A stretch of DNA of 64,000 nucleotides from Eutreptiella sp. 'Long Island Sound 2002' (Eukaryota; Euglenozoa; Euglenophyceae; Eutreptiales; Eutreptiaceae): contig OZ038384.1 in NCBI GenBank assembly GCA_964036045.1, forward strand, positions 98,257,600 to 98,321,599, read 5' to 3'. The position numbers and the translations under genes were made by a program. Of this stretch, positions 44,284 through 57,289 are shown piece after piece; position 1 is the stretch's first letter; each line of letters opens with the position of its first letter. The notes under the pieces were generated by a model. That model did not search any database. It was given only the letters and a program-made list of their open reading frames with translations, and was not told where the DNA came from.

Positions 44284-47200
44284 CTGAATGAGCGTAGGTC
44301 AGAAGAAGCAGGTCCGCAAATGAGCACCCACCACTGTGACGGCAACACCGCAGCAACCAGTGGTTATGGGCATGCAACACGCCCATCAATGCAATCGTCG
44401 CATGGAAGCTTCGATGGGGAGAGAGACGGCGTGGGAAAGGCGCAAACTCTGCATGAACACAGATCAGGATACTTGAGGCTGCGCTGTGGGTCCTGTCCAA
44501 TGTGCGTCGGGTGCCCATCCCACTCCTACCCTTCGCCATCACCATCACCAGGACACTTGGACACCAGGCAACTCTCACCAACCCCCGGCAGATCCTGCTG
44601 ATCGCATCGACTCGGCGTGCCACAGGCCACCATCACCCCGGCACTGATGCCAAGGCGCCACCCTTCTGGCACTGGATACCCCATTGCCTGCCCACACACA
44701 CTCCATCCTGCCCACCAACAACCACTGAGTGCCCCTCCAATCCACTGATCGTCACCCCGAGCTTGCTGTGCCCCCAGTATTGCGTATGCGACTTTTGCAC
44801 CTCTTGCGGGTCCCGCGCCCAATGCCCGTTGATGCACCCCACATCCTCCATACGCTCCACTGTGGTGACCACGCAAGGTGCGTCCACACCCGTTTCCCCG
44901 GCTTCCTCCCTTGCACCATGAACCGCACTGCGATGCACCCCTTGGAACCCTCTACTTGCAGTTGCAGCCAGCAAGCCGGATGCAGCCACCCCACCTCATG
45001 CATGCACTCAGCGTGGTGTTACTTGCCACAGCTGTGGCTAGGTGCTTTGCTCTGGCTGGCTGCAGCTGGCTTGGAATAGGGGGCGTTTGTGCACAGCGCG
45101 CACATTACAGGGGGAAATTGGGGATTTTTGCTACCATTGGCAATATTCTTGCCTCTGTGGACCATACTACACCCCTGACCAAGGGCGCTTTAGCGAGGAG
45201 GGGTGGCCCAGCTTCTCATCATTCCAAAAATTCAGATGCAACATTTGGAATTCTTGTTGGTAAACCTCCCGTTGACGAGGCCGGCTTGCCGCCCATGGTT
45301 GTGACACCGACGTAGACAGTGTATTTGACCGCCCCGATGGCGGGGGTTTGCGCCGCTTAGCCTTTGGCAACGTGAGGAGACTACGGCCGGGCTGACTTAG
45401 AGAGGGTGGCGGTGAAGGTGACCGCACCCGGTACTCCCTTTCCATTGATGTGGACATGAAGGTCTGAGAGACGGTAGAGTAGTGGAGGCCCCCGAACAGG
45501 GTACCCGAATGTATCACCATTACACTGAATCGGGTACCCTTTTTGAGTGACATACACACAAATGCACTAGAAATGACGGCTAGGCATGCAAGCAAGTCAT
45601 ATGAATACACAACAAGGCTCATTTTTATTGATACTAGGCACTACTATGCAGTTTGGGTATGGTCTTGTACACCACACAACAGTAACCTGAAATCTAGACT
45701 ACCCAACTAAAAATTATCTTATACGCCTTGGACGCCTGTGATTTCCTATTGATTCCTTATTTTTCATGGGCCCAGTGATACCCCCCCCAAAGGGGAGGGG
45801 GGTGGACGGGGGGGGGGGGGATCGATGCACGCTTTGCTCTGTCCACTAGATGCCACAGATGACTCTGTGTTTCTGTATAGCCTCACCTAGGGAGCCACAA
45901 GGTTTGACGGTGCTGCATTCCTCACCAGGGCACGGTACGCCAGCAGGTTCCGCCACTCTCACCACCCACCCCTTCCCATTTGGCGCTCCACCCCTAAAAC
46001 GGGCTCGGAGGCGATTCATTGGCATGTGAGGCATACTTGGAGCAGGTGTGTCTGTGGGGGTCTCGACCAGCACGCGGCTGGCGACAGTACCCCCCCTCCC
46101 GCTGTTGGGTGTGGAACAGGGGGCCGCTTGGCTGCCGGACGCATGCTGGTGGACAGCACGAGACGGAAGGCCTGTGGGGCGGGGTTGGGGCAGGGTGCAT
46201 TGCCGTCCCCCTGTTTTCATTTGTTGGGTCCTCCATCCATCATGGTATCGGCCTGCTTGGGAAGGCCCCCTCTATGCGAGGGCCGTGTGGGCGTCAAGCG
46301 TGTCCCACTCCACGTTGTCGCATTTGCGGGCGAAAGGCGTGGGGGACACGTCGATATTTGATGTCTTGACCGGGTACTTTGTGCTGGTTGTGCACACGTG
46401 GCTTGGGCGCTTGCGCGTGCGTTTTCCATCCGCTTGGACGTAAGTTGCTGCGGGACTGTGGTTGTGGTATCAAAGCAAGTGCGACAGCGCTGTGGTGGGG
46501 CGGCCTTTGCATGAACAACAGTGAAAGCACTGGCAATGACTCAAACAACACCTCCCGTTGTTCTGGCAAGGACGTTGTGTCCGCACACTGTGAGCAGACA
46601 CTAGCAGTGAGAGCAGCGTTGAGGTCCACACCACCATTTCGATGGAGGCGCAGGGCAGGGCAAGAAGTGGCAGGACAAGGATCAGCAGCCCCACGACACC
46701 ATCCCCACATCACTGAACAAACTTCGTGGATGGTGGAACGGTAGAACTGGGTCATAATGCGATGAGGTCCCTCACAACACTTGGCTCAGACAAGGGTGAC
46801 GAGGTGGGGTGGGCGATGACCGGCACGGGCTGGTACCCCCCGCCCCCCCCCCCCCTTGCGGGAGCAACAGTAAAAGCACTGACAAGGACTCAACACCTCC
46901 TGTTGTTCTGACAAGGCCGTTGCCATGCGTACACCGTGAGCAGACACCAACAGCAAAGCAATGCATCATTGAGGCCCAGACCGCCATCGTGTCAGAAAAA
47001 CACGAGGTGTTGTTTCTGCAACCTTTGAAATCATGGAGTTTGGCGGTTCCTTTCTGTGGTTGTCCGAGATGATCAAGTTTTTTCTGTGGTTCGGGGCTGG
47101 GGATGGTATTTCAGGGGTACGAATGGCTGTTATGCCACTTGTTGCTCCTCCCTTCAGTACGTGACTTTGGTGCACCTCCACAGACGAGGGGGGCCGGTAG

Positions 47201-47367
47201 TTTGTTATCAACGGTTGATATGAACGACTTCTTGAATAAATGCTGTTGATATCTATGTCACACACGTTGCTTTGGTTAGGGTTTATCTTTTATTGAGTCG
47301 GCAAAAGGGCCTCTGTGAGCTTTTCTCCCCCTGGTCGATGAACGTCCGAGCAAGGAGAGTGGGCAAC
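44284..47367 (-). other. Phosphatase intron 1, 3.1 kb
   Basis: It is bounded by ATAG|GTTGCC and CTCATTCAG|GC. It holds repeat E copy 2, C/G tracts near 45782 and 45809, and no recognisable gene. Confidence 0.6.
46505..47112 (+). repeat. Dispersed repeat E, copy 2, with an internal direct repeat
   Basis: Blocks at 46505-46650 and 46858-46990 are alike (AACAGT-AAAGCACTG, then GTTGTTCTG-CAAGG and GAGCAGACAC). The distal part matches the minus strand of 36960-37300. Confidence 0.45.
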
Positions 47368-47470
47368 CTATGACGTTCTTGAGCACGTGTTGAAAGCAAG
47401 CCACAATGAGGCCACTGGAGTCAATCAGCGTGCCATCCAAGTCGATAAGATAATAATCGTAGCCTCTCAT
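47368..47470 (-). CDS. HAD-family phosphatase, exon 1 (nucleophile motif)
   Basis: The ATG at 47470 begins MRGYDYYLIDLDGTLIDSSG, carrying HAD motif I D-x-D-G-T-L with the nucleophile Asp10 and acid/base Asp12. The exon continues GLIVACFQHVLKNVI and ends at G|GTTGCC in phase 1. Joined with exons 2-4 (103+215+133+206 = 657 nt) it gives a 218-aa protein, the normal size of Gph/PpaX-like hydrolases. The substrate (phosphoglycolate, a nucleotide or a sugar phosphate) cannot be told from sequence. The start is short of targeting sequence, so a cytosolic enzyme is likely. Confidence 0.85.
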
Positions 47471-49680
47471 TCTTTCAATTCTACACACGAGTCCAAGCAC
47501 GGATGAAAAGTTCGATGCGTTTGGGACATTTGGTGCCGGGAGAATGGGAGCCAAATGCCACACGCGGCCGCAACCCGCCAGCCGATTCGTGTGGGGCCCG
47601 ATGATCCCATCTCTCATCGCACACGAGCGCGGGCGAGCAGCGTGATTCGGATTCAATGTGGAACTTCTCTTGGGTGTTCAGTCCCCAGTGAGCTTGGGTG
47701 CCAAGTTAGGGTACCTCAACTGTACTAAAATCGTGGACCCTGCTCAAAGCAATGCGTGTGGGTCCCCACCAATCATTAATACCACGTGCAAAGCAAAAAG
47801 GTGTCGTACAAGCGACGGTAACCCCCCCCCCCTGCCCAACAGATTACCGTTCATCTTCAATTCAGAGTAATCACACATTCAAAAATTGCATATCCTCCAA
47901 TCTTGCATAGGGCTTTGGGCCATAGAAAAACAAGTACATGAACACAAAACGCCTGCAGTGTGATCTCGCTTTAAGTGACCACTGCAAATGAAGCGACGAA
48001 CCGAAAACATTGTTCTCTTTGCTTCGTTAGTGGCAGTTTTCCATGTTTTGCCTGTGTTGGTGTGTTCCAGTTCACTCTCAGGGTTTTCCACCACATTCCC
48101 AACATTTGTGGTCATCATTGTGATGGTTCCTCCCAACTTAGTATGGCTCCTCCATACTGACGAGTGGCATGTGTTCGATTTTCATCACCTTTTCCTCTCC
48201 CGGATTGCCGCATTGAATTTTCATGATTACTGTGCGTCGGCTTTTTTGTTTTTTTCTAGGTCCAGACCAAGATGAGCTGGCGTAGCCTGCTCACCATATG
48301 GTACTCGAGGCAACCTCTCGGAATCAAGGTTCAGAGCTGTCCAGTTGTACGATGATCCCACAAGCGACTGTGGTCGCGGATCTGACACATAGTGAGGATT
48401 AGCTGAGTAATGCAGTGGAAGACTGCCACGCCCATAGGCTTCTCAGTATGCATAAGGCACTCAGACTGTAGGCTGATGTTCATGATTCCTGTGTGTCTCC
48501 TTTTGTTGGGCCTCAATAGGAAGCACGCGATGTGAGCCAGTTTCCTTGCAAACGGCACAACAACAAAGCGGAATTGCATTGATGTGCCTAAACGGAATCT
48601 CTTTGAGTTCATGTTAAATTGGAAAATGTCGAGTACACTTTTCCAAACTTCTCTCGATGGCCAATTTTGAAAGGAGGCCAGCCTTTCTCGGTCTTGGACA
48701 ACGCACTGCCCACGATGGGAAGAGGCCACGGACTGTGACAACAATGCTAAGGTTGACCTTTGTTGATTGCCCACTGGCAGTCTTCCAGTCGGGTGCTTTT
48801 CCAATATAGTCCCATGAGGCAAGGCACGGCGAAGATCTGGTATGTCTGAATTGCACGGAAGATCCAGAATAGTACCAAGAAGTTGAATCGTCGTTGAGGT
48901 AATTTGAAGAAGTTCATGAGGCAGGGGATACGGGAATCTATTTTGCAAGCTTTGTCGTCCACCCCAAGGAATGGGACACATGACATAGGAAATGTCAGCG
49001 CACAGGGGGCGGGCGGGCTTTCAACTGGGGGGGGGGGAGTGTCGGTACAGCCCTCAGGCCAGACCCCCCCCCCAAAAAAGGCTCAATTGACAGGCCCCCC
49101 GAAATCCTACGGAGACTGACCCCCGAGCCCAAAAAGTCAGCCAAAAATGGGATCAGTTGGTGGTGGTCTGCATCTACTTGGGTGGTGGTGGTGGTGCATG
49201 TTTTGGCTATTGGAAAAAAGTCTGGGGAACCCGGATGTTTGTGGCATGTGCCATGAGTTCCTTCAACTGGCAAGGTGCTTTGCGTCTCCATGCTGTTTCA
49301 AGGCAGCTCAGGTCATTCAAGGTCACATTCCCACTACACTGCCTCTTCCCTCAACCTCTCCCTTGGGCCAAGTGACCTGCACAAGCCTTCACCCCCGAGG
49401 CACGACAGGGTATGGAGAGCAGGCGAAGGCAAGGCACAAGACACAAGGGACTCACCCACGCCACCAATGTCAACAAGCAGTGGGGATAGAGCACCACAGC
49501 CAAAGCCTAAACCTCAGCCTTTGCCACATCTACCAATTGCTGGCGTTTTGAGGTCCAAGGCATGTGGCACCACACGAAGGCGCTCACATGACTTACCCCT
49601 GGCTTTACGACGATTGAGACCTCCTTTGAAAGCTTCTAGAGGGCCATTTGATTTGCCCATGGGTTAATGCAAGTTTTTAC
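47471..49680. other. Unassigned sequence
   Basis: Small frames such as 47988-48275 (hydrophobic) show no family signature. A G tract is at about 49027 and a C tract at about 49066. Confidence 0.4.
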
Positions 49681-50990
49681 AAGCTACATCTTTCTCTCTG
49701 AACGCCATTTTGAGCTGGTCCTCAAGCGTTTGCAAACTAACTTTGAAAATGACTTCATCACTCTATCCCTCATTCTCAGCATTTGACTTCTCGTTTTAAT
49801 CGTGCAGCACGTGTGTCATCACTCTCCTCCTTATGCCCATGCTCATAGTCTTCTCGGCAGGCTAGCCATCATTGCTCTTGACATGGTTGGTGAAGTCTCA
49901 ATTTACGGAGCTTTTTGCCATCCACAACAAGCACTTGCAGCATAGTAATCACGTAGACCTCTTCGTGGTTTCTCTTGTCGATTATCATCTTAGGCCTGCT
50001 GACTCTTCTGCAACTATTCCATTGACACAGGCATGAAAACTTTCAACACCATAATTTGATCTTCTTCAGTAATAGCACACGTACCATAATTCTTCTTGAT
50101 GCTTGACTGCAAGCATACATATTTAGGTGGTCTCACACCTAAGTATTGGCATTTTTCATCAAACAATCAGGGAACTTTGGATCTGAATTTCAATGTCAAA
50201 CAAATGGGCGAGACGATGAAGCCGTAATTGTGATCATTGAAGGCAACGCTTCCAGGCGTAAAGCATGAGCTGAGTGCCGATTTCACATTACAGCATCTGA
50301 TTGTTGTGGTTGTTAGGAAGAAAAATTGAATTCCATTCATCTTGTACAGTTTGATATTCTTTGCTTTTTTTTGGCCGCCAAGAGGTTGATTGTTTGCTGG
50401 CCATTACTGGGTTCTCTTCTTGCCCAGGGGACCAAATTGACTTTGTAGCAATTCTGGAAATCTGCACTTTTGAGTCATCGGTTGGGCACTAACATTGGAT
50501 CAAATGGGAAACAATTGCTGTTTTTGGATACCATCATAGCAACTGTAAGTAAGAAGTTTTATTGTGAGGTGCAATCATTTTGCCATATTTGTATGATTGG
50601 ATCTGAGGTTGGTCAATTCTATTCATGAAGCCACCCTTTTACTTTGGTGTCTATTCTCAAGTGCATGGTCCAATTATATTGTGCTACATTACGTCAAGGC
50701 TTCGCTGGGTATTTTGAAAAGTAGCGAAGCTCGCAATGGATGTGCTCAAGGCTGATCTTCCATGACATCTTCCGGCTCCCAAAGTTAAGCCTGATCTTCC
50801 ATGATATCTTCCGGCTTCAAAGTGTCAATACTGAGGCCCCGTTACGGCATACTTTTTCTGCACTGTGTGCTGCTTAACCTGTTGATTAGAAAGAAACTTC
50901 TGAGTGATGCTGCCCTGATCCTGGTCAGAAACTAGAATGGAAGGTAGCAGTCATAGTGCAGGCCTTCCACCAACCACTGTCCAACTGATT
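49681..50990. other. AT-rich gap with no open frames of note
   Basis: No frame above 60 codons on either strand. The only structure seen is a duplicated block of about 38 bp at 50748-50820 (TGATCTTCCATGA-ATCTTCCGGCT, twice). It could be a degenerate element or plain intergenic DNA. Confidence 0.5.
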
Positions 50991-53200
50991 TGACTTCATA
51001 GTGTCTGAATTTGCTCAACACAAGACTCACATCCTGACGCGACTGTATGCCATTGCGGCAACATCCGTGGCACATAAACACACCGTGTGTGTCCACATGT
51101 GGTTGGGGGGCATATGTGTGTGTATTTGCACCACATGCCGCAGATCTAAATCAAAGACCATGCATCGCAATGACACCAAAGCACAAAAAGCAAATGCACA
51201 CCTGTTCCTTCAACGGAGGAGTAAAGACTGCAGACACAATCCTAAACTCCATGCTACAACACTGCTCGTGTCCCCTGACAATGTGACGATTCCTTGCCCA
51301 ATTGTTTCTGTAGAGGCTCAAAACACTGCATGCAATATCTTTGCGGGGGGCAAACAGTGCCCGACATGCCTTGATACAACTTGATACAAACCACTGTTGT
51401 TTTTGAAACAGCCGCTGGCCTCTGGAACACAAGACGAAAAGAGCCCGGTGGAGGCGGGAGTCAGCACCCCCAAACCCAGCCTAGGCGGTCCTGAAACTTG
51501 GTCAGAGACATTTTGGCATGGCGAACTCGCAATTCCCAATCACTGGAGGATTTTCAAAAGGGGGGGGGAACGGGATAGGGTGGGGTCAGGGGATTGGGGA
51601 AGGGGTGGGGGGGGCACTGTAATGAGGCTGGCTTGCATGCATGCATTGGGAGCAAAATACTGTCAGGGTGCTGCGCTGGCATGCATGGTTTTGCACTGTT
51701 GGCCATCCGACCACTGAATAGCGCTCGCCAGTCACGGGAAAAGAATCGCAAACAAAAAAATACGCCAGTGCCCACCCCAGTGCGGTGCTAACGTCATGGA
51801 ATGGCCTCTGGAGGCTAAAAGCCAACCCCTGAGCTGCAGAGTCCTGTATTTCGTTGTGGGGAAATCCAACTTTCTACGACACAGACCGTGTTCGGCCCTT
51901 TGAAAACCCAACTTCCTGGGCAAACAATGACTACATGGCACTGCGATCTGCGTCGTGCCAACAGAGGTCAGAGTGGTATATCCCTTTTTCTCCTCCTCGC
52001 TTGCACAGCTAATTTTTACCTCACCTCACGCTCCTCTTGACACTACACGTGGTATGCATTTTAGGGAAAACGGTAGGGTAGGAGGCTGCGATGCAGCTCA
52101 AAATGGATTGCAACACCATGGCCCAATCAGGCAGCACTTCCCCAGGGGTTCAAGTAAATGTGACGCTGCATGTAACCTCCTTGTGCAATGACTGCACAAG
52201 CGAAATTGTTCGGGCGCTGGCGCGGCACCAGCACTGTTCGTATGCGCACTGCAGCTACAGCGGATGTAGCTCCCCAATCTCTGCAAACGTACCCAGTATC
52301 GCAGTTTCCGACACTGATTCGCAGGAAGGAGCCACAAGTTTCGGCAAATCTTGACTTGTGGCATGAGATTCACCCTTTTGCGGTGGTGGCGTGAAGGCGG
52401 TGCACGGGCTGCGCGACACTTGTGCAAAGAGCACACGCTGGACCATTCCGAACACCCAATTTACCTGCGCAATCCCACCCTCTTATAGAGCCAGCCATGT
52501 GCAGCTCATCACCGTGCACCCACCGCAGCAACAGTTCGGTATTGTTGGGACAGTAAAGCTCCCATGGTGAGCCCTAGAACCCTTTCAAAACGCCCAAACG
52601 AAGGAAAAAGGTTGGTACACTCCACGCGCGGCTTGACTTCCCCGTGTCAAAGAGCCCTGCGGTGCCCTCTGACTCCACGATAAGTCCAGAGACGCCCCCA
52701 AGAGGACGCAAAAAGCCTCAGAACCTGCACAGATTAGCCGCTACCTGTCCCAAACCAAGAACAGGCCTTGTCTTGGGCCCCTTTATCATACCTGGCACCA
52801 CATCGCATCGCAAGTCCCTGCGATCCTTTGACCAACCTTTTCCGCCGTTTGCTTCGTTGTGAACATCTCCATCCTGACTGTCCATTGCTCCGAGCGTTAG
52901 ACCTGTTGCCCCTGAAAACTGGCATCACCAATCCAATGCAACCCCCTGTTTTGGCGTCCTGGGACGGAGCACCGAATCGGTAGACGCCCAATGGTTAGGC
53001 CTGTGCACACGAGGCGTGGGAGGTGTGTCTAGCGAGAGGCACGCGTCAATTATGTGCACACACGGGTTCGGAGCCCCACCTTCATTGTTCTATGTGCTGG
53101 GACTACTGTGTGAAGCTGAGCCCGTATCGCTGACTGGGTCTGTGAATCGGAATGTGGTGGAATGGCCTCTGCCTCCTGGGGTGGTGTCTATGTTGGTGCC
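50991..53200. other. Unassigned sequence
   Basis: Several overlapping short frames on both strands, none recognised. Confidence 0.4.
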
Positions 53201-53221
53201 CACAACAACGGTTGTCACTTG

Positions 53222-53398
53222 ATGCCATTGCCTGTGATCTTCAGCGGCCACAGGGGACAAGGCGGACCAGTGGCCTCCGGCTATCAGGCGGCCCTTTGCG
53301 AAACCAAGGGTAAACGACGTGCCAATGACGACGGCAACAACACCAACAACGAAGGGGGATACTGGGAATCGATCAAAGAATAGAGACAGTTGAGGCAT
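53222..53398 (-). CDS. Putative first exon with a membrane anchor
   Basis: From ATG at 53398 the frame reads MPQLSLFFDRFPVSPFVVGV, then VAVVIGTSFTLGF and a basic AKGR. This is one transmembrane segment with positive charges after it. A candidate donor is CATCAA|GTGACA near 53222. The design is like exon 1 of the poly-glutaredoxin gene (short charged start, one anchor, quick donor), but the following exon was not found. The putative PUF-like exon downstream (54109-54695) lies at higher coordinates, so it is not its partner. Confidence 0.3.
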
Positions 53399-53800
53399 CT
53401 CGGAGCACCAGCCATCTGCCCACAGCGGAGAGCCCAAAGGCGCCAGGGGCGGTTGGCAAGACACCTCGACACCTCGACGTCTGGGCGAGCGTTCGTGCGT
53501 TTTTTGTCCGGAACCGGTGTGCGCCTCTCTTGGCCTGCGTTTTCAAGAAGGTTTCAGAGAGCGAAATTGAACACATCCAACAGGGTCGGAACCGGAGCCT
53601 CAGAAACATCGGCTTGGGTCATTGCCCCCTCACCCCCCCCCCCCCCCAAAAACCGATCAGTACCCAGAAATACCAACCGGCACACCAACTCAGCCCCACC
53701 ACCCAACCCACCAAAAACAGCAGGGCTGTCCTCGATACCCAACTGCCGGACTCCGATTCCTCCAGCAAGCGCGCGCGACCCGGTCATTGCATCGGTTGGT

Positions 53801-53971
53801 AGCACGCCTCCGACGCAATGCGCCGGCAGACCATGTTTCTGGGCTGCAGAACGGTCCGTGGTCTGCCCCGCGACCACCCCCCGGTCGACCGGCGCTTGTT
53901 CGCTTGTACCGTGTCCGAACCTGCCACTGCCTGGGCCCTGCGCCACACGGCCCCTTGGCACGTACAACGCC
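53801..53971. repeat. Direct repeat H, left copy
   Basis: About 170 bp, from GTAGCACGCCTCCGACGCAA to CCCCTTGGCACGTACAACG, is repeated at 55436-55612 with about 95% identity. The pair brackets the exon at 54109-54695. Confidence 0.75.
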
Positions 53972-54108
53972 ATTCTGACCCGGGCACATACCACCGACCA
54001 ACCGCCGTCGGTTGACCAACAATCGCCAACCGACCGCAAATCCCTCAATCCCAAAAGACCAGACCGCGCGCCACGCGGGAGACAACGAGCGCCCTGCCCA
54101 GCCGCGCC

Positions 54109-54695
54109 CTAATTCCCTTGATTGTAATACCCCATGGAGCCCTGCATCTCGTCCCACGACCGCTTGGTGCCCCCCGACGGGTCCCCTCCGCCCCCCTTGC
54201 CGTCTTTGCGCGGGGCCCAGGACCGCCTGCCGCCCTGCCCCTCCCCCGCGTCCCCCTTGCCCTCCCAGCCCGCGGGCCCCTGCGGGCGGGGCATCCACTG
54301 CTGCTGGCCCTGCGGCTGCCCCTGGACCTGCACCGGGAGCGGGGCCTGCGGCACCGGCACCGGCATCTGCACCTGCACCTGCACCTGCGGCACCGGCACC
54401 GGCGCCCCCTGCCCTGCCCCCTGCCCCTGCCCTTGCCCCGGCCCCGGCCCACGGCCCCCGCCGCGCCCCCCCTTGCCCTGCCCCTTCCCCCCGCCCTGTT
54501 TGCTCGGTTCGGGCTCCTTGCCCTCGATGAACGCCAGCAGCTTCTTCTTGTCGCCCTGGCCCTCAATCACGGACTTGTGGGGCGCCAGGAAGGTCCGCAT
54601 CGCGTGCTTGTGCTGGGGGTTGTCGGACTTGGCGAACATCTCCTGCAGCACGCCGGCGGAGTTCCCGTTGTGCAGCAGCAGCAGCGCGAACTCCC
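54109..54695 (-). CDS. Terminal exon of a PUF/Pumilio-like protein with Gly/Gln/Pro-rich tail
   Basis: It opens after CGTCTGCAG in phase 1 with GEFALLLLHNGNSAGVLQEM, which fits a PUF-type helical repeat (core N-S-A-G-V-L-x-x-M). Then come KHAMRTFLAPHKSVIEGQ and GDKKKLLAFIEGKE. A low-complexity tail of about 110 residues follows (GQGQG, PVPVPQVQVQVQMPV, QGQQQW), ending SMGYYNQGN and TAG. It is very GC-rich. By spacing it could continue the repeats coded at 62182-62429, but the phases (0 and 1) do not meet, so at least one exon between them is missing or a junction is wrong. Membership in that gene is inference. Confidence 0.5.
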
Positions 54696-54810
54696 CTGCA
54701 GACGCGGGGGCGCGGGGCGGGACGGGGCGCCGCACAGACACAAACAACACACAGCGACGAGATCGAGTTGAAGGCCAGTCAGGTCCAAAAGGAAAATGCC
54801 ACTGCGATAC

Positions 54811-55215
54811 CCGGGGGGGGCGAAATTAGGAACGTGCGAAATTTGGAATCGCGAAATTTGGTGCGGAGAAAATCTGGCACCAATTCGCAAATGCCACTGC
54901 AAACTTTGGTACCAATTCCCAGATTGTGGCACAAGAACAAACGTAGACCGCGAATGGTGGTTGTTATTTCCTACGGGCCTTCAGTAGTTTCGTTGGTTGC
55001 TGTTATTTCTTGGAGGCTTCTGAATGGTTGCTTGGATGGTTGCTCTTATTTCCTGGAGGCTGTGGGGCACAATGGAAATGTGCGTGCCAAGAGAGCTAAA
55101 AGCGACACCTAGAAAAATCGCTTCGAACCTTCAAATACACCGTGGCATAATTTGGCACACTTTTGTTGTGCCGAATTTCGCCGTTCCAAATTTCGCCTCT
55201 TCCCTCCCCCGGTAT
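54811..55215. mobile_element. Foldback element G
   Basis: The left end CCCGGGGGGGGCGAAATTAG and the inverse of the right end (CCGGGGGAGGGAAGAGGCGA) carry matching GCGAAATT-x-GGAACG blocks over about 50 bp. A related GATTAGGAACGCGCGAAGTT lies at 2529. It is non-coding. As in repeat A, a G/C tract marks the tip. Confidence 0.5.
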
Positions 55216-55435
55216 TTCGAAAGATTTGGTGTCGACACAATGTTTACTGCTTCGTATGTCATTGTTCCTGGTCGGTGCGTCATCATCGATAAGGATGCGC
55301 TGCCGTTCCGATGCTATGCTACAGTTCGCAGAAATACATGGAAATGGGCGCACGGTTCATGACTGCGTCGAGGCTACTCCCACTTCTGGGCTGCGCAGTG
55401 GCAGTCATTCGTCCACCCGTCGGCAGGGCAGTGGG

Positions 55436-55612
55436 TAGCACGCCTCCGGCGTAATGCACCGGCAGACCATGTTTCTGGGCTGCAGAACGGTCCGTGGTCT
55501 GCCCCGCGACCACCCCCCGGTCGACCGGCGCTTGTTCGCTTGTACCGTATCCGAACCTGCCACTGCCTGGGCCCTGCGCCACACGTCCCCTTGGCACATA
55601 CAACGGCGAAGT
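55436..55612. repeat. Direct repeat H, right copy
   Basis: Second copy of 53801-53971 in the same orientation. Similarity stops at TACAACG, after which the two flanks differ. Confidence 0.75.
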
Positions 55613-57280
55613 CTCTGTTCGCCATTCTGACACGGGCACACAACGGAATGCCGCATGCACGGAATGGCGCGGAAGTGCAGACAGGGACGGGTGCTGCCGG
55701 ATTGGGAAGCGCTCAAGACCTGGAGGAGGCACAATTCCTCCTGAGGCAGGGCGGGGGAACGGCACAGCAGGGCAGGGAAGCGCCATGCGTGCCCTGGGAA
55801 CCTAGCCAGGGGTAGAGTACGACAAGCATTCAGCAAAGACCTGGTCCCAGACCGTGACCCGATCCCTTGCCCTGACCTGAATTACCGCAGACACCTGTTG
55901 GATCAGCCAAGACAGCCCTCAAGATCTTCTCGCGGTCCGTGGACACTCCCACATCCCAGGCAGCTTTGCAGATGGGGCTGCCCACCGGATGCATCATCAG
56001 CTGGCACCACTCCGGAAGCAGCACCTGGAGACCACCGCAATGATAGGCATGGGGGACATAGCGATGCAGGGGATGGGAAAGGCTTGCCTGAGGACGATGC
56101 TGAATGGGACAGTTGCGGTGCGGGGAAATTTGGCCACCCCTTGGCACCACAGGCATTGCGACTGCGGGGGAGGCGGGTGGGGGGGGATCGAGCCCTCCGC
56201 CAGCCCCCTGTGGGGGGCTGACCGGAGGGGCTCCATTGATTGGATCCCCCTTAAAGGGCCGCAAGGTGGCCTGAAGATGCCATGAACCCCAAACGTGACA
56301 AAAAATGAAAATGGTAGTTTGGGGATCAGTGCACGGAGAGGGTCCGCAAAATTCAGTGCTTGTCTGGGGGTCAGTGCAAAAACTTTTTCAACCATTTTGG
56401 ACCACCACAAAGTTTCGAAACTCATGGTGACTGATTGAGGGCCCAGTCAATTGAGCCCTCAGCCCGGACCTCCACCCCCAAATTTTTGAGGCGGCTCTAT
56501 TGACCTCACTCCCCCGCACTGAAAGACGACTCCTGAACATCACAAAGGTTGGAGTGCCATGCGTTGCAATATGGTGCAGGTATGCAACACTTTTGCTACA
56601 TTGTTCAATCATATGGCATTTCACTGACCACAACCGCAATGGCATGGCATTCCGAGTCACAACAAGCGCTTGGGGTGGAATGAACCATTGCCGCCAAAAC
56701 CAGCGGCGGGGAGCGGTGGCTCCCCCTATTCAAGGGCATGCTCGCCCGCCTCCTGCACACTACTGCAGCTCTGCCTTGGCACATGACAAGTCTGAAAGAC
56801 ATGCATCTTTCTGCCACAGCTCTGCTTGACACTGGCAAGTTCCATCTCTACTTTGTTTACACTGGGGATGGGGCAGCCGGATGCCAGCAGCGTCGTGGGG
56901 GCATGCCACCGGCACCCGTGCCGTCAGCAGTGCCGCCGAGGGCCTAGGGTGGCCAGGTGAGCACCCGTTTGAGCCCCAAGCCACAGGGGGCCAGTCCTTG
57001 CGGTCTCACTAACAATCCACGCACAGTCGGCACTGCCACGGAACCCGGAACCAAGTCCCGAGGACCCTGACCTGGACCCTATGGGGAATGCCTCCTACGG
57101 AGGTGACGAAGTGGACTCTCCCCAAGTTGAGGCTCCGGACATGGGCCACTCCCCACGGGCAAAGGCTGGCGAGGAATGAACTGCCGGAGACGCCTCCCAC
57201 CACCACCCACCCGTGTGCAACAGGGACATTGTCCCAGCAGGAGGCACAGGGCCTCAGCGATAGCGACGCTAACAATGAGG
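55613..57280. other. Unassigned sequence
   Basis: Frames here are GC-biased shadows. I see nothing I can name. Confidence 0.4.
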
Positions 57281-57289
57281 AGGAAGCCC

